A stretch of DNA of 64,000 nucleotides. Origin: Sclerodactyla briareus (taxonomy: Eukaryota > Echinodermata > Holothuroidea > Dendrochirotida > Sclerodactylidae). Both the position numbers and the translations under genes were made by a program. Shown one piece after another: positions 1-10,500 of the stretch. Positions within the stretch are counted from its first letter, which is position 1. Each line of letters opens with the position of its first letter. The notes beneath the pieces were generated by a model, which was given only the letters and a program-made list of their open reading frames with translations, did not search any database and had not been told where the DNA came from. The DNA is taken from assembly GCA_026419785.1 (NCBI GenBank), contig JAODTK010003666.1, positions 124,001 through 188,000 on the forward strand, read 5' to 3'.

Positions 1-890
1 GGGGGGCCGCGCCGGCCCCCCTGACTCGGGGCGGGCGGTTCACACGGAGGCCCCCAAATTCATTACTTTCACTGATGCCTGGCGATTCTGGAACCCTTTA
101 TCTGAGGCGATAGCCGGGTTTTTTGCCGACAGGTTTTCAGCTAGCAGGCATCGGGTGATTGGATTGGTGAATGAGTTTTTATCAAGGAGAAAACGTGAAA
201 AATCGGAATAAGCGATTAAAAGTCTCCATTCTCCTTTCTCTATTCAGCCTTCCTTCTTCTCTCCTTTTCTCCTCTTCCGCTTCCGTTCACTTTTCTCATG
301 GACTCCCCTCCGCTCTTTTTTTCGACAGACCTAATTTGCCACATCCAAATTAAATCGGGGTGTTGTGACCCCGCCCCCCCCCCTCCCTCACCCCTCCTGC
401 TCGCAACTGCCCCTTCCCCTCTAGTCGACTCATGCTCATACATAACAAAAGTCCGCCTGTCCCAAGATGCAACTCCATTCAGGTTTGATAGATATAACAT
501 GGTTCCTAAATATACATTTGAATATCATAATTGTACTATTTCTGGTTCTATTCACGGCACTATAGTGGGCGACTGGTTACATTCGTTGTGCAAGCTCCCT
601 ACAGTTGGGAAATTTTTCCGGAATGGCTATGATGTATTGGTAAATATGACTGGAGCGAAAATTTCTACATTGGCGCCTTCTTGTTTCTGTACCTTTCTAA
701 GACTAGCCTAGAATCCAAAGTAGCGCAAACACCGTTCCCACTGGGCCTTGAAGTGTCGGACGTTGTTTCTGGTCTGTCAGTTTCCAACAGTAGAGTCATT
801 ACTTACTGACAGCTGATGTCCTGTGATAGGCATAGCACAACTAAGTTTCTAATTTCTTATTATTCCGGTAGTAGTCAAGGCAAACAATCC
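1..890. repeat. Left copy, blocks 1-2 of a segmental duplication
   Basis: Bases about 30-715 match 57,950-58,610 in the same orientation (shared stretches such as gattggattggtgaatgag and the pyrimidine-rich tract ending in the C-run near 370). Bases about 720-890 match 60,250-60,410 (shared gacagctgatg and catagcacaacta). No coding exon is evident; the short frames here are not conserved between the copies because of many indels. The window opens with a GC hairpin at 1-21 (9-bp stem, 3-nt loop). The copies look roughly 80% alike by eye; no alignment was computed. Confidence 0.8.
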
Positions 891-1003
891 AGAAATGTGC
901 CTAGTTAGCTGCTGGGCATGTTTGAGGAAAGCACACAAATAGGTGATTCTGAAAGATAATTTTGTGCTGAATATGAATCTCTTGTTTGTGTTTCTCAAAA
1001 TTG

Positions 1004-1345
1004 CCTAATTAGGTCAATAATTAGGGTCAAAGTCATTAAGTGCAAAGTTCAGGTTCATATAGGAAATGGCTCATTTTACTTCCTTATTATCATGATGTCA
1101 ATAATTTTTGCATTTCTCTTCAATAAATCAGACAGAGCATTGAAATTATCGCATAGAAAGAAAATTGAGCCCCCTCCCAACCCTCAACCCCCTAATTATG
1201 TCAATAATAGAGTCAAAGGTCACTAAGTATTTTTTTCCACCAAGTGATGGCTCCGTTTTACTTTCTAAAACTATTAATGTCAATATTTTGCATTTTTTCC
1301 TTCCTTCAATCATCAACAGAGATGAAACTTATCGATATAATGTAA
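1004..1345. repeat. Two-unit tandem repeat, period about 187 bp
   Basis: Two diverged units begin with cctaattaggtcaataat (1004) and cctaattatgtcaataat (1191). Both go on through gtcaaag..cactaag/cattaag, a ctc(a/c)(t/g)tttactt segment, and a gtcaata(a)ttttgcat segment in the same order. No coding content is seen. From 1346 to about 1740 there is only pyrimidine- and C-rich single-copy-looking sequence without a recognisable feature. Confidence 0.6.
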
Positions 1346-1749
1346 ATTGGGACCCCCCCCCTCTCCCCCTCGCCGGGTGAGTTTTTCCTCCCCCACTGTC
1401 TGAGCAAAGTAAATGGGCCAGAAACTGAGCGAAGGAGGGAAACGGCAAAATGGAATTTCCTAAAAAGTTTCCATATTTCTCCAGGTGGGGTGACTTATTT
1501 GGTCACTCCTGTTTCGTCGGTGGCCCGCCCCCTCCGCATCACACCCTTTCCCCTCCTCCCCTCTTCCACCCATCGTCATACTAGCTGAACCCGGCGGGCA
1601 AAACGAATCATCAAAAACATTCATCAGCTTCCTGTTGTATACACACCTGGCGTTCCCTCAAAACCTCTCACCCTCCCCTGCAGGGAAATCCTGGCACTGC
1701 CCCATCACTGTCTGAATTCCCGCTCTAACTCACTCCCCCACTCACTCAC

Positions 1750-3560
1750 TCACTTACACTCATTGGAGCACGTGCGTGGGGCACTAGGGCGCATCCACCG
1801 CCGCTTCCAATCGCCGGCTTTCCTCCGGCGAGCGACCAGGCCTGGGCCGGTCCCATCCCCTGAGCAAACCTTGAAGCTGCGCTTAACCATGAGCTACGGG
1901 GCGCCCCGGCGCGGTCGGCCCCAACCCGCCGGCATCCCGTTCACACAGGAAACGGTGTGCAGGAATTGTCCGCCGAAAAAGGCGCCATATGCCTAAAGGA
2001 ACGCATTTGACGATCACGGAATTAGGCAGCTAACCTTCACCACCCGCCTTCCCGAGAACCCTGGCATTAGATACGTGACCTGGTCAGCGTTAACCGAGCT
2101 TGCGACGAAGTGAGGAAGTGAAATAGAATCCAATATCGCCGTCTCACCCAAAAGGGGCGTCCAAGTCTAACTATATGGAATACAGCAAGACGGAAGCACC
2201 TGGAACCAACACACGAGCTTGGTTTCTCCACTCAGAGTCACTAATGACAGTGCCGAGGTAAACGAATGACCTAGTGACTTCCACTATCTCGTCCAACTAC
2301 TTGGACAGCACTGCCAAGATTCCACAAAAGACTGGATCTTGCCTATAACCCTGAAGTCCCAACTGATTTGGGCCTTCGACTACGTGGTTCCAAGGGCATC
2401 AACCGAGAATCCATAAACTCGGCGTTAATGTCAGCTTCATCCGCGAAGTCCAGTCCAGAATCCTGACCTCCACGGCAGGGTACTCCACAGTCGGTCCATG
2501 CACCAACCCTCTCCATAATCCAGTCCCTAACGTGTTGAAACGGGTTGGAGCCAGCGACAACGACTGTATCAACACCCGTGACAACGGGGAGAAGTCAGAG
2601 ACTTCACCAACACACTCCACAACACCCTCACTTCCAGAATACAGAGAGGATATCAGTGTACAAGACGAGTTGGCACAGACCCGCTGCTCGAAAATTCCTC
2701 ACAGAGAGTCTCCCTACACACAGAATTGAAGACCTTGGCAGAAGGCCACAAGAGCTACCAAGTCTCCACCAAATTCCCGCATCCGCTACCAACCCGGAGA
2801 GCCAAGATGCAATTCACAGTGGGTTTCTTTGGAGTGAAACCTCCCGACTGCTCAGGACCTGATGGGCAAGCAGGTGACAACGGATTCTGTTCAGGAGATG
2901 ATCCTAGCAAAGACTAGCTAGTTTACTGAATGAAGAGTAACCCCTGTGTTTTTGCAGTCCCGTTTCCAGTCCGTGGATTACACCAGTGCTTCCAAACAAG
3001 TCAGGCGAAGCCATGCAACAACTCAGGGCATCCTGGCCACCATCCCGACACCTGTGAATGTATGCCCCACAAACACCGGGAAGCCGCCCTGCCATTCAAC
3101 TGCTCCAATACCTCTCAAGTTTTTCTTGATGCCGGCACTTCACAGTATACAGCGTTCAGCCTCTGGAGTTGCAGCAGTATCCATCCTAATTTCCAGACCT
3201 CGGGGCTCAACCTTGTACAGAATTCTCAAAATAACCCAGACCACAGGCCCCCACATTGATTTCCCTTCTCGGTTCAATACCATGCCGTCCATCTAACCTA
3301 TGACAGCTGGGGGCAGTGGACCCCACCACAGAGCCGAAAGTCGGAGTCGCTCGTACAGATTGAGCCGGCACGTTTGCCCGGGTTTTTTTTGCCCCCGTGG
3401 TTCTCCCTAGGACGCTCCAGGATGTACTCCCTCTGTTGTCTGAGGATGCGGCTTGCCCATCCCTTGCTCGGGGTCAACATTCACCTCCAGCACCTAATCG
3501 ACTCTTTGCCGCAGCTAGTAAGCATACACTGTTGCCCCTTTTGGTTCCTTTGGTTGGCTC
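1750..3560 (-). pseudogene. Degraded LINE (APE-type non-LTR retrotransposon), RT to C-terminus
   Basis: Read on the minus strand, frame-broken segments appear in the order of a LINE reverse transcriptase. Near 3000-2940 there is a TGVI..GL-type segment like the start of an RT domain. At 2450-2400 the RT catalytic box reads LDFADEAD where FADD is usual. At about 2290-2230 there is EIVEVTRSFTYLGTVISDS, a conserved post-RT motif. At about 2060-2030 comes HVSNARVL, and at 1940-1900 MPAGWGRPRRGAP, the familiar GWxRPRGRP tail. Several stops and frameshifts separate these, and the second catalytic Asp is changed, so the copy is dead. The clade was not assigned. The 3' end merges into a TCAC-rich tract near 1740. 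Confidence 0.7.
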
Positions 3561-4227
3561 ACGATGAAGCACGTCTCGAAACGGTTATTGGACCTGTTCT
3601 TCATATGGATTAGCCGGCTTTGGTCTCGAATCCTAATGAATGGTACTTGGCCTCGGAATCCCCCGGGGTCTCGGTACCGAGACGCGGCCAAGGCCTGTAT
3701 AGAACGTAGCACGAATTAAGCCTACTGGTAATACAGAACAAACCCAGCAGTGTACTGAAATAATGATGTAGGACCACTGTAATTGGGTATGGATAGGCAT
3801 AGTGAACATGCATGTGACACACCGCCCCGCTTACAAATTTGGTTTCGCGTCCCTGTTTCGGGCGACATCTCGGTAGAAATATTCCACCTTGACGGCAGAA
3901 CACATTCCCGACAAACGTCAATGACTGTCTGAGTATCTTCCCGACGAATTGACCAGTTGTCCTGACCGTTCTACAAAACTTCTACTATGACCTCCTGTTA
4001 ATCAGCCCAGCTATGGTGAAATTCTTTCTCTCAGGCTGGCTGCGCTTTATTCAAGGCTTCCTATTTCTATGGTAAGGTCAGCGGATAGTGTGAATGTTTT
4101 CAAATCCAAGGTTCAAAACGCATCTCTCCTTCGGTCCTTTCCCACTGTACTTTGTGGCTCAAGGCTGGTAACGCCGAGGAACCCAAGGATATGCTCCCAT
4201 TCACACTATTAGGGTCAGCTTGGCCCA
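3561..4227. other. No recognised feature
   Basis: Contains a 103-codon minus-strand open frame (3610-3921) with no recognisable motif. The upstream part of the LINE at 1750-3560 may extend into it, but I cannot see endonuclease motifs here. Confidence 0.3.
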
Positions 4228-4690
4228 GTGACGGAGTCTACAACCATGCTAGCATTCCATGCCATCGCGGGATGTGATACGTGTCATACTTATCTGGACA
4301 CTCGAGAGGCCATCCGCATGGGATGTTTCACTGTACACCATCATCTATTGAATGAAATCTTGGAAAGTCTCCAACTCTATCAGCGGAGTAACAGAAGATG
4401 CCGAGCCTTCATCTGTCACATCTCTACGAGTCCCATTCCAGAATTGTGACGAAGCCGGCGAAGCGGTCACGATGGGCTAGCATCGGACTCGATTCCACCA
4501 TCAAGAATGCTGCCAGTTTCACACACAGCTGCCAACTACTAAAGCCTAGTGTGGAAGAGGCCTTTCATCCCAAACCAGTCATCCTTCACCAGACTGACTC
4601 TCCGGGTCCAAAGCATGTACGAGGGTTGTGTGAGTTGACAGGCGCTCTTGCAACAGTGGACTTCAAATGTACAGAGCATTCAAAAGCATG
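4228..4690 (+). pseudogene. Fragment of a FHAxxGCDT-motif protein (TE-associated family of unknown function)
   Basis: The frame 4228-4449 encodes LAFHAIAGCDT followed about 45 residues later by CRAFICHI. The spacing recalls a repeated uncharacterised protein family of cnidarian and echinoderm genomes in which a FHALTGCDT motif precedes an EAFIC-type motif. That recollection is of the motif only and was not checked against a database. After 4449 the frame breaks; about 80 further codons in another frame (4398-4691) may be the continuation. No start codon context or splice signals bound it, so it looks like a dead fragment. Function unknown. Confidence 0.4.
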
Positions 4691-4734
4691 AGTCCCGAGA
4701 ATGGTGCGATGCAGAAACAAAAATGGGTTAAACC

Positions 4735-4757
4735 GGGGGGGGGGGGGGGGGGGGGGG
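4735..4757. repeat. Poly-G run (23 G)
   Basis: Uninterrupted run of 23 G directly after the GCDT-protein remnant. Similar long runs occur at 6326-6347 (C), 35,457-35,474 (G) and 58,628 onward (G). Confidence 0.95.
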
Positions 4758-5009
4758 TCCGACGTATATATCCGCCCGCAAAAACAGCATTTGAACCCTC
4801 GTTTAGAGGAGCACATTAAATTATGTCCATTGACTTCCAGTGACTTCGAAATGGCCCTACCTGTTGTTCAAGGCCACCGAGTCCCCCTATCCCACGTTTA
4901 GTTAAAGCTCATCGCATGAATTTGCAAAATTGACTCCTGTGACCTTGATTGATCTTCATGCTGTTCAGAACTAACACATCCAACATCACAGTTTTGTTCA
5001 AATCCACAA

Positions 5010-5500
5010 TTGAAAAATCCGCACAAAATTACCTCTGATGACCTTGAAATTACGTCATGTTTTTCGGGACCAACCTTCCGTCCGCCCCACCCACCAAGTT
5101 TTTATGTTGATCGTCACTTACTCTGTAATTTCGCAGATAAAAAACAACATACATGTTCCACTCTGCGTGACGTTAAATACTGTCATGTTTTTTGGGACAA
5201 CTTTTGTCCGACAAAACCCACCAAGTTTCATGTAAAAAATCGGATAAACTCCTATTTTCGTGTGAAACATGCCAAATAGAGGGCAGCGGACTACGTTATG
5301 CCCACTTTCAACTCATCCGAGATTTCATTTCACCTGGACACGGCTGTTACCAAGTTCAGACCAATCGATCAAACCTTAAAGAGAGTTAGTGTGCTAACTG
5401 CTAGTTTCCCAGCGGCGGCGGTGGTGGTGGTGGCGTCGGCGGTGGTGGTGGTGGTGCGGCGGCTCAACCGCCCAAATCAGATCCCCGAACACTTCCAGTG
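5010..5500 (+). repeat. Dispersed repeat R1, plus-oriented copy
   Basis: Matches 55,190-55,700 in reverse orientation and 63,150-63,310 in the same orientation. Shared blocks are ctcatccgagatttcat, a caagttcagaccaatc/caagtttcagatcaatc segment, agagagtt..gctaac, a GGC-rich tract (here 5415-5462), and an end reading atccccgaaca. The 5' half is itself a ~127-bp tandem: gtcatgtttttcgggac (5054) recurs as gtcatgttttttgggac (5181). No protein is inferred. Confidence 0.65.
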
Positions 5501-5539
5501 TTGCGGGATTAATTTCACCGAACGCTGATCAAAGTGCAT

Positions 5540-7430
5540 TACGATGAGAAAGCAATACACACTCATCCCATGGATAAATAGTAAAGTTGCAAATGAATGG
5601 AATATTCTTCAACTTCAAAATTCAGTGGCGTCGCCAGCCTTCGAAAAGTGGGGTAAGGGGACTTTGAGAATTGAGAAGGACAAGAGTGGCCCTCACATAC
5701 TCCTCTTTCAGAAAACCTCGCTCAATGGATTTTAGACAATTTCAGAGGGAGTCATTTTGAAATCTCCGAAATGTGGGTTAGTCCTCTCATCACCCCACCC
5801 CCTCCCTGCCCCCAATTTGCCAGTGGCGCTCCCGCTGCATTAATTTCGATATTTTGATAGACAGTTCGTGGTTTATCATAAAGATTATTGCAAAACTCGT
5901 CTCAAAGTCTCTCACGATGTATTAAGAGGTAAAATAAATCATTTCTTGTGAAAAGAGTAATTGTGCAGCTTATTGATCTTTGTGACCTCCATTATACTGA
6001 CCTAATAGACGATTTGAGAACACAACAAGAATATTCAAAATTAGTACAAAATTTAACGGTTCAGAAGCACCTATTTGTTTGCTTTTTTTCCTCAAATCCT
6101 CATGCAGTCATATTTTCCCTCCCTTTTCTATTTTCTCAAAATAACCAGCTACAGCTACCGCTGCTATTCAAACAACTTGGAGTTATAGGCTACTAATTTA
6201 TTAACTGTTCGTGCGTGCTACGAACTACACGAGGAATTGAAACTGGAGCAGGTTTACACAGTTCGTCCGGCATTAGATTGAAGTGCAGCGAGTGAGGTGT
6301 TGGAAAACATAGCCCACTAGTTCAACCCCCCCCCCCCCCCCCCCCCCAACAGCCTTCCACCCCTCCCATGCAAGACAAAAGCCCCCTAATTATTGCCCTG
6401 AAACTTCGATCACAGTCAGGACAGTAGAGTGCATATAATTATTATTGTAAAACACACTGAAGTATTTACAGTAGTGTCCACATCAGTAGATTCTTCCTGA
6501 ATGAGGATTCCAAAGGCGATTAACTGTAAAGTATTTGTATTTCACATAAACGACAACATCAGCTTTCGGTCTTTTCCCAAGCACAACTTCGAAGACAATT
6601 TTGGAAAGTTCGATACGCTCTAATAACATTTACGGATATTTTTACATAACAACCGCTATTATTTACGGTATTATATATCAATCACATTGTTATATGGAAT
6701 GCTTTTGCTTGCAACGAAGGGGTTCATATAGGGGGTCTGAGTCTCCCTCCATATATCATCAACCCTAGTGAATCCTATAGTTCCCAAGTTTGGATTAGGA
6801 GAATACTGGCCCACCTCCCGCGCATGACTTGACCGAAAGTAACTTATTATACCTAGCCTTTGACCCATGGTATCTGCGGGTACCTGATTGGAGGCAGTTC
6901 GTTTTGTCTTATCAACACACGGCCTTAATCACTTATCCAAAATGACCTGGAATGACTTCTGATGGTATAGCGGTTTTTCATTTTGAAAAATGGGGAAAAA
7001 GGGTACCACTCCATGATGCAAAAATGTCCAAATTTTCAACAATGCCAGGCACTGTCACCAAAAATATTCGTTTTCCGTCCCATATTGACCATGAATGACT
7101 TTGATGAACATGACCGTTTTCATGAACAATGTCACTCTATGAATCACCCAATCCTGCCTGCAGCCTAGGATGCATTCATATGCCTACATACACTCGATGT
7201 CATTGCCAAGAAATTGTCAAAGCTAAAACCTTTGAGCCCATTGTAACTCGAGCACCAGGTGCCTGACTGGAGCGAGAGCCTTGTTTCTTGTATTTTAGCA
7301 CACAATGTCATACATCCAAAAATTGACAATTTTTAGCTCTTAATACTCTCTTGCAAGTGCCCAGTGACTTTTGATGAGTCCCTCAGTAAGCGATTTTCAT
7401 GGACCGAAAAATCCACGAACGCTATCATAT
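5540..7430. other. Unassigned stretch with simple repeats
   Basis: No gene recognised. Contains a 22-C run at 6326-6347 and an 82-codon open frame (5948-6196) without motifs. A segment 5623-5837 has hAT-like ends (cagtggcgtcgcca and a right end ending gcgctcccgctg) but no clean 8-bp target duplication. Confidence 0.3.
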
Positions 7431-7439
7431 GGAGCGCCA

Positions 7440-8280
7440 TCTGTGAAACATTGAGCGCAGAAGTGTAGTCTAAGTATCGTTTCCTTATCCATCTGTTCAT
7501 TGACAGTCTTGACAGTCTTGACAGTATGTATGTATGTATGTATGTATGTATGTATGTATGTATGGATGTATGTATGTATGTATGTATGTATGTATCTATG
7601 TATGTGTATGTATGTATCGGACGCACCTGGATATTTAAATCCCTTCAGATGATCCGCAAACGCGTCTTAGTGCAAAGTCCTCCTTCCACCTCACATATGT
7701 AAAGAGGAAGGTTGTTCCTGAAACGATGGGGAGTAGACAATGGGGTTTCATTTGGTGGGTATGAGGTTGATGCCGGTGGTAGGGTAATCAAAAGGGCTAA
7801 GGTGAATTGGCCTAAATCGATCTGGGTTGAGCTAAATTTTCTTTGTTTGCGTGAACACCTTCAATTGGAATTTCATAACGACACTCATGCACTTGTGGCG
7901 AATGAGGATGGTATTCAAATGGTCTTCCGGTGTCACATGCTCTCTCAAAACTTATATCAAGGAGAGGCACACGGCACCCATCTTCGGAGGGCTGCAGTAT
8001 CTGCGTTCACAGGGCAGAATTAGCCCAAAACCATCTGCACACCAAGCCCTGAATTCTGCATTTTATTCAACCTGGCCCTGACTGATGATTCGATCCGATT
8101 CATTTTAAATCCCGCATGCAACTGTAGGAGTGCAATTCACTTCTCCATACATATTTCCCCGATACCTACCCAAAGTCGTGTCACTTTTGTGATAACCCCT
8201 TTGACACAGTGTCTCATATCCTAAATGGGTGCATAGTGTTTCGCAATATCTATGTTGACAGACACGATAGGATAGTGACC
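7440..8280. repeat. Left copy, block 3 of the segmental duplication (part 1)
   Basis: Matches 60,485-61,365 in the same orientation. Both start with acattgagcgcagaagtgta, run through gacagtcttgacagtcttga into a (GTAT)n tract, then share ggacgc.cctggat.tttaaatc, the gaggaaggttgttcct segment and tttgtttgcgtgaacg/c. The 103-codon frame at 7712-8023 is not preserved in the other copy. The block is interrupted after 8288 by a transposon and resumes at 9546. Confidence 0.85.
7523..7618. repeat. (GTAT)n microsatellite
   Basis: About 24 imperfect GTAT units. It is conserved in position in the duplicated copy at 60,570-60,668, so it predates the duplication. It produces spurious frames rich in Tyr-Ile-His-Thr on the minus strand. 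Confidence 0.95.
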
Positions 8281-8288
8281 CTTAAAAG

Positions 8289-9545
8289 CAGTGGCGGCGG
8301 AAGCCTACAAATTTAGGGGGGACGCAGACCAAAATTTGATGAACTGAGTGTGGTACTATCTAAGCGGAGCGCCACCATTAGTTGGCGCGGAGCGCGGAAG
8401 AAAATTTCGGGTTTTTTTTCAAACCTCCAGATGGCCGGAAACGACACTTCCTGAGCGTTGTGAGCTATATCTACCCATTATCAAACTGGGGTCATGTCTG
8501 GAAAAATGGTAGTTATTAATAAAATGTATGTACGAAGAATGATAATGCAAATATCAGATTGGGTTTGGAGACAGCAACAAAAAATTCCGCTGAAGAGAGC
8601 CGGGGAAAGGGATGCCACACCTTCGCACCCCCCGCCCCGCCGCCCCCTCCCCCCATCTAAGAAAATCGACGTTCTTCTCTTCTTCATTACGGTGAATTTT
8701 CAGTGCCATGATCGAGACTGAGTAATTAGGACGCTCACCCAAGTAGCCCCTTTCCCGCCCAGTTGGCCATCCCACTGTGGTCACATGGTTAGTCGATTCG
8801 AATCCTGCAGTCTGTTTAAGGGGTTTAGGTCGACTCCGTAGGTTGGTCGAACCAAACACTGGAAAGATAACATGTTTTTTAAACACTTGGTTTCCTCGCA
8901 TTCACAATAGTTGACCAACTAGTGAAATATTATTACGTACGTTTAGGAGACATCAAAGTGGTGCTTTTGACGTCCGTAACACCTCTTCCCCTTGGTTATG
9001 AAGTGTTGTAACAAACAAGAATCAAGGTTTCAAAATATGTTTATTGTTTCGTTACCGTATATGTGATCTTGTACATACAGCAGTGATTATTGTCCATCTT
9101 GAATAATCTAGTAGACCTAGTTAAGAGACTAACATTACAGTCCCGATCGGTCATCACTTGTATTACCAAAAATGCTGACTCGTGTTTTCTTCTTGTTCTA
9201 GTTTTTTTCACATTTCTCTACGAGGAGGTAAATATTTCCCATTCGATTGCAGATTTCGCTACAAGCTGCGAATATCGCAGACCAGCTGCAACTGGCTGTA
9301 CGGCGACATTTGTTGAACTTAGAAAGGATACTAGTTTTACATTTATTTAGGCCTGTTATAATCTATTGTCTATATTCTAATATTACCATCTTCCATCAAT
9401 GTTCCGCAGATCGATGAAGTTTTAATTGTCGTTGTTGGTGTTAATTTTCAAATTTCATTTGGTCAAAATTTTAGGCACTCTAATTTTTTTTGGGGGACGC
9501 GTCTCCCCCCCCCCCCCCCCGCCCCCCCCGCTTGCGCCGCCTATG
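8289..9545. mobile_element. Non-autonomous hAT-like DNA transposon with 8-bp TSD CTTAAAAG
   Basis: The exact 8-mer cttaaaag stands at 8281-8288 and at 9546-9553. Between them the element begins cagtggcggcggaagc and ends gcttgcgccgcctatg; the reverse complement of the end matches the start at 13 of 16 positions. An 8-bp duplication with CAGNGGCG-type termini is characteristic of hAT elements. The duplicated locus at about 61,370 lacks the insert (cctgataagggatgaca), which gives an empty site. No transposase frame is present in the 1,257 bp, so it would need a transposase supplied in trans. The right end carries a long C-run (9505-9529). Confidence 0.85.
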
Positions 9546-9720
9546 CTTAAAAGGGATGAAATTTTGAAGGCCACAACCGGGGCGGGTCGAAATTTTCCTT
9601 ATAGATTCCTACTAGTGATATGTTTGGTGATCAGCTTCATGTTGCCTTCAAATGCGTCCAACACAGAAAGCAGACGTTCAGGTTTGTGATTGGAATGCCG
9701 GAAAGGTGTTTGTGGTAGAA
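9546..9720. repeat. Left copy, block 3 (part 2, after the hAT insert)
   Basis: Continues the duplicated block: aaaagggatgaaattttgaag, tactagtgatatgt and gcgtccaacacaga match 61,370-61,530. Collinearity stops near 9720. Confidence 0.8.
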
Positions 9721-10500
9721 TTTTCCTGTCCTTACGACGCCTGCATAAATCACACCATAAATCGAGGTTTCAGAAATATCAACAATTTAACTACGATGGA
9801 TACACTTTACTCCTGTAAAAACCATGGGCGTCGATCCTGGGGGAACGGGCAGGTGACACGTCCCCCCTACTTTTCGAAGTAAGGGGGGGCATCATATCAA
9901 GTGTCCCCCCCCCACTTTTTGGTACTCGATGAAGACGAAATTACATGTCCTTCAACACACGTATTCGTTAGTGTCTGTGTGGCTGATAATATTGAGAAAC
10001 AAGCCTCAGCAAAGACACAGGAGCCGTTGTTCGGCCCACCAAAAACCTGTACCTCCTGATTGTCGTGAGCAATGCATTTTGAAGGCATATCCTGGCGATA
10101 TGAAACATGAGTGAGACTATTCCATTTAAAAAATAAAAATAAAGGTAGATTCACAATAAAATTTCCTTTGATTATAACACGAAGCGTCGTTGGCATCCCA
10201 GGCGGTGAGAGTCGAGCGGCTCTCAACACTACTTGGGAACTTATATGAAGCAAGTTTGCAATCGAGGACACAACCGCTCCGGGCAAATAATGGCAACAAT
10301 TCAGGCAGACAAACCTGCCAAGGAGGATGGAATTGCCCACAATGTTAGTAGATTGCCGATTTCTCTTGTCGAAAGCGCGATGAATGAACAAAAGTTGTGT
10401 CAATCGTGTCAAATTTGGACGTTGTGGTTTTAATCCAAATTTCCAGAGGCCAATATGCATAACTGTAATAGGCGCTGACTGGAAAATATTCATCTCCCTT
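9721..10500. other. Unassigned; hairpin-bearing C/G-rich segment and a 198-codon open frame
   Basis: A hairpin with a ~11-bp stem (cccccctactt / aagtaagggggg, one bulge) lies at 9862-9889 and is followed by a second C-run at 9904-9914, typical of a small DNA-transposon remnant. The minus frame 9897-10,493 runs 198 codons without a stop, the longest non-retroelement frame here. It starts in the C-run, has no recognisable motif, and I do not regard it as a gene without further evidence. Confidence 0.3.

Noticed and set aside
5623-5837. Another hAT-like element (cagtggcgtcgcca start)
   Set aside because: Ends look right but flanks tcaaaatt and cattaatt match at only four of eight bases; not supportable as a defined insertion.
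7333-7626. Tyr-Ile-His-Thr repeat protein
   Set aside because: Translation of the (GTAT)n microsatellite.
9897-10493. 198-codon minus-strand gene
   Set aside because: No motif, begins in a C-run of a transposon remnant, and no supporting splice or start context; kept only as an unassigned frame.
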